From JAMXLO01 sp963832895 (lineage in GTDB: Bacteria > Pseudomonadota > Alphaproteobacteria > Acetobacterales > Acetobacteraceae), in the NCBI GenBank assembly GCA_963832895.1, contig CAWHVQ010000001.1, forward strand, positions 186,001 through 250,000: 64,000 bases of DNA. Direction: 5' to 3'. Both the position numbers and the translations under genes were made by a program. Of this stretch, positions 61,260 through 64,000 are shown piece by piece. Under the pieces are notes generated by a model, which did no database searches, was not told the origin of the DNA, and saw nothing but the letters and a program-made list of their open reading frames with translations. How positions within the stretch are numbered: position 1 is the stretch's first letter; every line of letters starts with the position of its first letter.

Positions 61260-61784
61260 ATGCTGAGGAACCGCCTGTGTCGGCTCATCGCCGATCCTGG
61301 ACAGGCCAGAGCGGTGGCTGTCGCGGTAGTCGTGTGTGTGCTGCTGGCGAGTTGTTCGGGAACGCCGCCGACGGTGCTGTTGGATACCCCAACCGGCGTG
61401 ACGCCGATTTACCAGCCATCGCCTGGCATGCCCGGGGGTGTCGTTGGTCCACCGCCGGGTCTGTACAATCAGTCGTCACCTCCTGTCCGGCCGAGGGATC
61501 TCAGCGGCACCTATGCCGGCACTGCGGTGCCGCTGGACACGGGCGGTGGTCTGTGCATCCAAAATCAGCAGGTGGGTGGCTTCAGGGTCCGCGGCAATTC
61601 CGTGAGATACGGTGGCTTCCGCGGGACGATTGCGCCGAGTGGCAGCGTGGAGATGGTGTATGGGCGGGATTGGATATTCGGCCAGTTCGAAGGGGCGACA
61701 TTCCGTGGTCAGCTCGACCTCCGAGGCCGTTTTGGCGCGCCTGGCTGCACTTACCAGTTCAGCCTTGAGCGCGTGGGACCGTGA
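61260..61784 (+). CDS. putative lipoprotein of unknown function
   Basis: The 174-residue protein has a lipoprotein signal ending LLASCSGTPP (lipobox Cys near residue 32) after a longer basic N-terminus. The mature part has a Pro-rich stretch and a beta domain with GTYAGTAVPLDTGGGLCIQ and APGCTYQFSLERVG. It is similar in style to the small lipoprotein at 18833-19255. I chose ATG 61260 for the GGAGGAAGG SD upstream. Function unknown; it may be an envelope protein. Confidence 0.7.
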   Translation: MLRNRLCRLIADPGQARAVAVAVVVCVLLASCSGTPPTVLLDTPTGVTPIYQPSPGMPGGVVGPPPGLYNQSSPPVRPRDLSGTYAGTAVPLDTGGGLCIQNQQVGGFRVRGNSVRYGGFRGTIAPSGSVEMVYGRDWIFGQFEGATFRGQLDLRGRFGAPGCTYQFSLERVGP

Positions 61785-61794
61785 CTACATGCAA

Positions 61795-62577
61795 TCAGTC
61801 TGCGCTTTCCGGCACGAGCGCGGCGTCCGCCACAGCAACTCCATCGCCCATGTCCGCCTCGGTCAGCATCCGCCACGCGCCGCCTGCCAGCACTTCCGCC
61901 GGACGGAAACGCGCCTTGTAGGCCATCTTGCGGCTCTCGGGCACCCAGTAGCCGAGATACACATACGGCAGCCCCAGCGACCGCGCCCGCTCGATCAACC
62001 ACAGGATTGCGTGCGTTCCAAGTGAGCGCCGCTCCAAGGTAGGGGCAAAAAAGGAATAAACCGCTGACAGGCCGTCCCCCAGCTTGTCGGCTAGGCACGC
62101 GCTTACCATCCGATCATCGGGATCGCGGAACTCCACGATGAAGGTCTCGATCGGCGTGTCCTCGACCATGGCGCGGTAGTCGTAAAAACTCATCGTCGCC
62201 ATGTCGCCGTCGCCGTGACGCGCCGCCTGATAGCGCTGGAACAACTGGAACTGCTCAGCCGTGGCGCGCGCGGGCACTTCGAAGCCTTCCAGCAGCGCGT
62301 TGGCGCGCCAGATCTTTCGCAGCGTGCGGTTGGGCTGGAAGGTGGCGACCGGGATACGGATCGGGATGCAGGCCTGGCAGGACGGGCACACGGGTGCGTA
62401 GGCAATGTTGTGACTGCGGCGGAAACCGGCGCGCGACAGCCGGTCGTGCAGTGCGTCCGCGTCGGGGCCGGTGATCTCGGTGACGACCTTGCGCTCGGTC
62501 CTTCCTGCCAGATAGGGGCAGGGCAGGGGGGCCGTCGTGTAGAAGAACTGCGGCCGGCGCGGCGGTCTGTAGGTCAT
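61795..62577 (-). CDS. bpt: aspartate/glutamate leucyltransferase (Bpt)
   Basis: The 260-residue protein is a bacterial Ate1-like aminoacyl-protein transferase. CPYLAGRTERKVVTE, the Cys block CPSCQACIPIRIPV and the C-terminal YLGYWVPESRKMAYKARF with the acetyltransferase-like core mark the family. It transfers Leu from Leu-tRNA to N-terminal Asp or Glu for degradation by ClpAP. I chose ATG 62577 (MTYRPPRRPQFF), which overlaps the RDD stop by ATGA. The longer frame to 63087 is created by the RDD frameshift. Confidence 0.93.
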   Translation of the reverse strand: MTYRPPRRPQFFYTTAPLPCPYLAGRTERKVVTEITGPDADALHDRLSRAGFRRSHNIAYAPVCPSCQACIPIRIPVATFQPNRTLRKIWRANALLEGFEVPARATAEQFQLFQRYQAARHGDGDMATMSFYDYRAMVEDTPIETFIVEFRDPDDRMVSACLADKLGDGLSAVYSFFAPTLERRSLGTHAILWLIERARSLGLPYVYLGYWVPESRKMAYKARFRPAEVLAGGAWRMLTEADMGDGVAVADAALVPESAD

Positions 62578-63087
62578 GCGTATGGCGATCCACCTTGCAT
62601 GTTCCAGGAGCCGAGGCCGCCGGTCAACGCCGCCGTCTGCAAGCGATGGGCCCGGACGACGACGAGGCCGCTGGCGAGGTCGTGCAATGTGCGGTGGCGA
62701 ACAGTGAACAGCGCGAACAGCAGCAGCAGGCCGGTGGTTGCAAGGGTAAGATAGAATATCAGGGTGAACACCACGGCCTGAAGCGGTGTCGGACGGCCGA
62801 GATCGTCGTCGCGGCGGACGACCAGGCCGAGAGCCTGCTGGCCCGGCGTGGCGGAGGCGGGGCCGGCGACGAACAGCCAATGGTAGCAGAACGGCACGAA
62901 CGGCAGCGCGCCGAGCAGCGGCAGACCGAGACCGAGAGTGAGCAGGCCGAACAACAGCAGCACAAACCACAGCGCGGTCAGGGTCAGGCCGAGCAGCAGC
63001 GAAGTCGATCAGCCAGGCGAACACGCGGCGGATCAGCACGCCTTCGGTCAGCCGGTAGTCGTCAATTGGTGTGGCGCGGTAGATCAT
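62574..63087 (-). pseudogene. RDD family membrane protein, single-base frameshift
   Basis: The gene starts with ATG 63087 (MIYRATPIDDYRLTEGVLIR, then RVFAWLIDF) and continues in another frame as LLLGLTLTALWFVLLLFGLL through RHRTLHDLASGLVV. Skipping one base near 63000 restores a single protein of about 170 residues with the RDD pattern and three membrane helices. The start overlaps the acylase stop (ATGA) and the end overlaps bpt (ATGA). The intact overlaps suggest the frame is normally functional, so a sequencing error is as likely as a real mutation. Confidence 0.8.
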
Positions 63088-64000
63088 GGGGTCAACCGGA
63101 TGGTTGCGGTCGTTGCGTTGGGTGTCGGGCCGAGCGTGATCGTGGCACCATCGCGCCAGCGGGTGAGGAAGTCGCGCGCGTGTCGGCTGAGCAGGTTGCC
63201 CGACTGGCCCGGGGCCATCATGAACAGCGAGCTATCGAGATCGGCGAGGTCATAGACGCCTCGATACTCCGCTCCGTGCACCGATTGGAACTGTTTGTAT
63301 GCGGGGCCGCCGCGATCAATCGTGCTGTCGTCGCCGGGGCTGGGGATCGAGAGCGTGGCGAGCTTCCCCAGGATCGGCAGAGGGCGGAGCATCGGGTGAG
63401 CGAAGATCGCCGGATGTGCCTCGCCCCAGTGCCATTGCGCGGGGTCGTTGCCGAAGCGACCCGCAATGTCGCCGATGGCGTCGGTCAGGGACGCCTGCAG
63501 CATGCTGGTGCAATCGCCACCGCACCAGTGCGCGCCGGCCGGAGACAGCACGTAGCCGACGAATTCCAGCAGCGGACCGCCGTCGTTCACTGCAATCGCG
63601 GCCTGCTGAAGCACGCGGCCGTAGAAGTACTGCAGCCACGCGTTGAAGATCAGCGGCTGCGGCGCGTCGATGGTCATAGCGCCATCCCAGTCGCGCAGCA
63701 GTCCCTGGGCGCGACGGGCGGTATCTTCGGTCACCGGCACGGCGAGAAGTTTCGGCAGGACCTGCCGCGCGAAGTCGGAATGCACGTCGATCTGCATGCG
63801 CGCGAAGTCGGCTTGGGTGTGGTGATCCGAGCGATCGAGCAGCTCGCGGATGCGGGTGGCGCGCCAGTCGCCGAACCAGTCGCGGCCGAGGAAGACCGGG
63901 AAATCAGCCGGCGCGACGCGGTCATTGGCGTTCACCAGACGCCCGCTCGCCGGGGCGACGATATGAGGCAACTGGTCACCCGCGGCCCAGCCGATCCAGT
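63084..64000 (-). CDS. penicillin acylase family protein (C-terminal part, runs off right edge)
   Basis: The C-terminal 300 or so codons of an Ntn-hydrolase acylase end at 63084. IGWAAGDQLPHIVAPASGRLVNANDRVAP (in pieces: GWAAGDQLP, SGRLVNANDRV) and FARMQIDVHSDFA are typical of the beta chain, as is SVHGAEYRGVYDLAD. Members hydrolyse beta-lactam side chains, N-acyl homoserine lactones or other amides. The catalytic Ser lies outside the window. The gene overlaps the RDD start by ATGA, so acylase, RDD and bpt form one translational unit. Confidence 0.85.
   Translation of the reverse strand, partial: WIGWAAGDQLPHIVAPASGRLVNANDRVAPADFPVFLGRDWFGDWRATRIRELLDRSDHHTQADFARMQIDVHSDFARQVLPKLLAVPVTEDTARRAQGLLRDWDGAMTIDAPQPLIFNAWLQYFYGRVLQQAAIAVNDGGPLLEFVGYVLSPAGAHWCGGDCTSMLQASLTDAIGDIAGRFGNDPAQWHWGEAHPAIFAHPMLRPLPILGKLATLSIPSPGDDSTIDRGGPAYKQFQSVHGAEYRGVYDLADLDSSLFMMAPGQSGNLLSRHARDFLTRWRDGATITLGPTPNATTATIRLTP

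Overview
This 64 kb window is a GC-rich, densely packed bacterial chromosome segment. The gene content and order point to an alphaproteobacterium, most probably Rhodospirillales/Acetobacteraceae. The evidence is the run rpoZ-rsh-acpS-lepB-rnc-era, the run argS-SPOR-nagZ-site-2 protease-scpA-scpB-tatBC, a DUF815 ATPase near yajC, the bpt-RDD-acylase overlap group, small conserved hypothetical proteins typical of that family, and an alphaproteobacterial LexA box (GTTC-N7-GTTC) in front of uvrA. I see no rRNA, tRNA, CRISPR array, transposase, integrase or prophage.

Layout. 0-8 kb is catabolic and transport: a partial gamma-glutamyltransferase, csaA, gpt, a cyclase-family metallohydrolase, an SMP-30 lactonase, two tandem peptide-type ABC substrate-binding proteins without permeases, a CobW-type GTPase and a PPOX-family flavoprotein. 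8-14 kb (minus strand) holds a macro-domain protein, corA, the branched-chain amino acid genes ilvC, ilvN and ilvB, and miaA. 14-18.2 kb has ftsB, a PDZ protein with a destroyed protease triad, a patch of small unknown genes, and an overlapping uracil-DNA glycosylase/NYN-nuclease pair. 18.3-25.2 kb is core information processing: folK, rpoZ, the (p)ppGpp synthetase/hydrolase, acpS, lepB, rnc and era. 25-31.6 kb has a secreted aldose epimerase, ilvD, xth, erpA and dgt.

31.6-38.6 kb is a tightly overlapping growth, division and export block: argS, a SPOR protein, nagZ, a site-2 protease, scpA, scpB, tatB and tatC. It is followed at 38.8-42.6 kb by a small glycosylation patch: a GT-C-like membrane protein, a methyltransferase and a GT2 gene broken by two frameshifts. 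This patch separates tatC from serS, which are neighbours in many alphaproteobacteria. 43-52 kb holds serS, a DUF4282 protein, the DUF815 ATPase, an acyl-CoA ligase, yajC without secDF, a chemotaxis receptor, sodB, a squalene-synthase-like protein and an entericidin. 52-59 kb has divergent uvrA/ssb, a two-domain dehydroshikimate-dehydratase-like protein, an isochorismatase-family hydrolase and a STAS protein. 59-64 kb has a GH114/repeat-domain exoprotein, a lipoprotein, bpt, a frameshifted RDD gene and a penicillin-acylase-family gene that runs off the right edge.

Most of the window is ordinary chromosome. I did not find a clear new defence or mobile system. The points most worth a second look are: a perfect 13-bp inverted repeat covering the ribosome-binding sites of two divergent genes (580-646); a pseudo-protease with all three catalytic positions replaced; nagZ with no canonical start codon at the expected place; three apparent single-base insertions in two genes; a near-perfect repeat hairpin inside the ilvB-ilvN operon; synteny breaks at tatC/serS and yajC/secDF; and three families of dispersed palindromic repeats.
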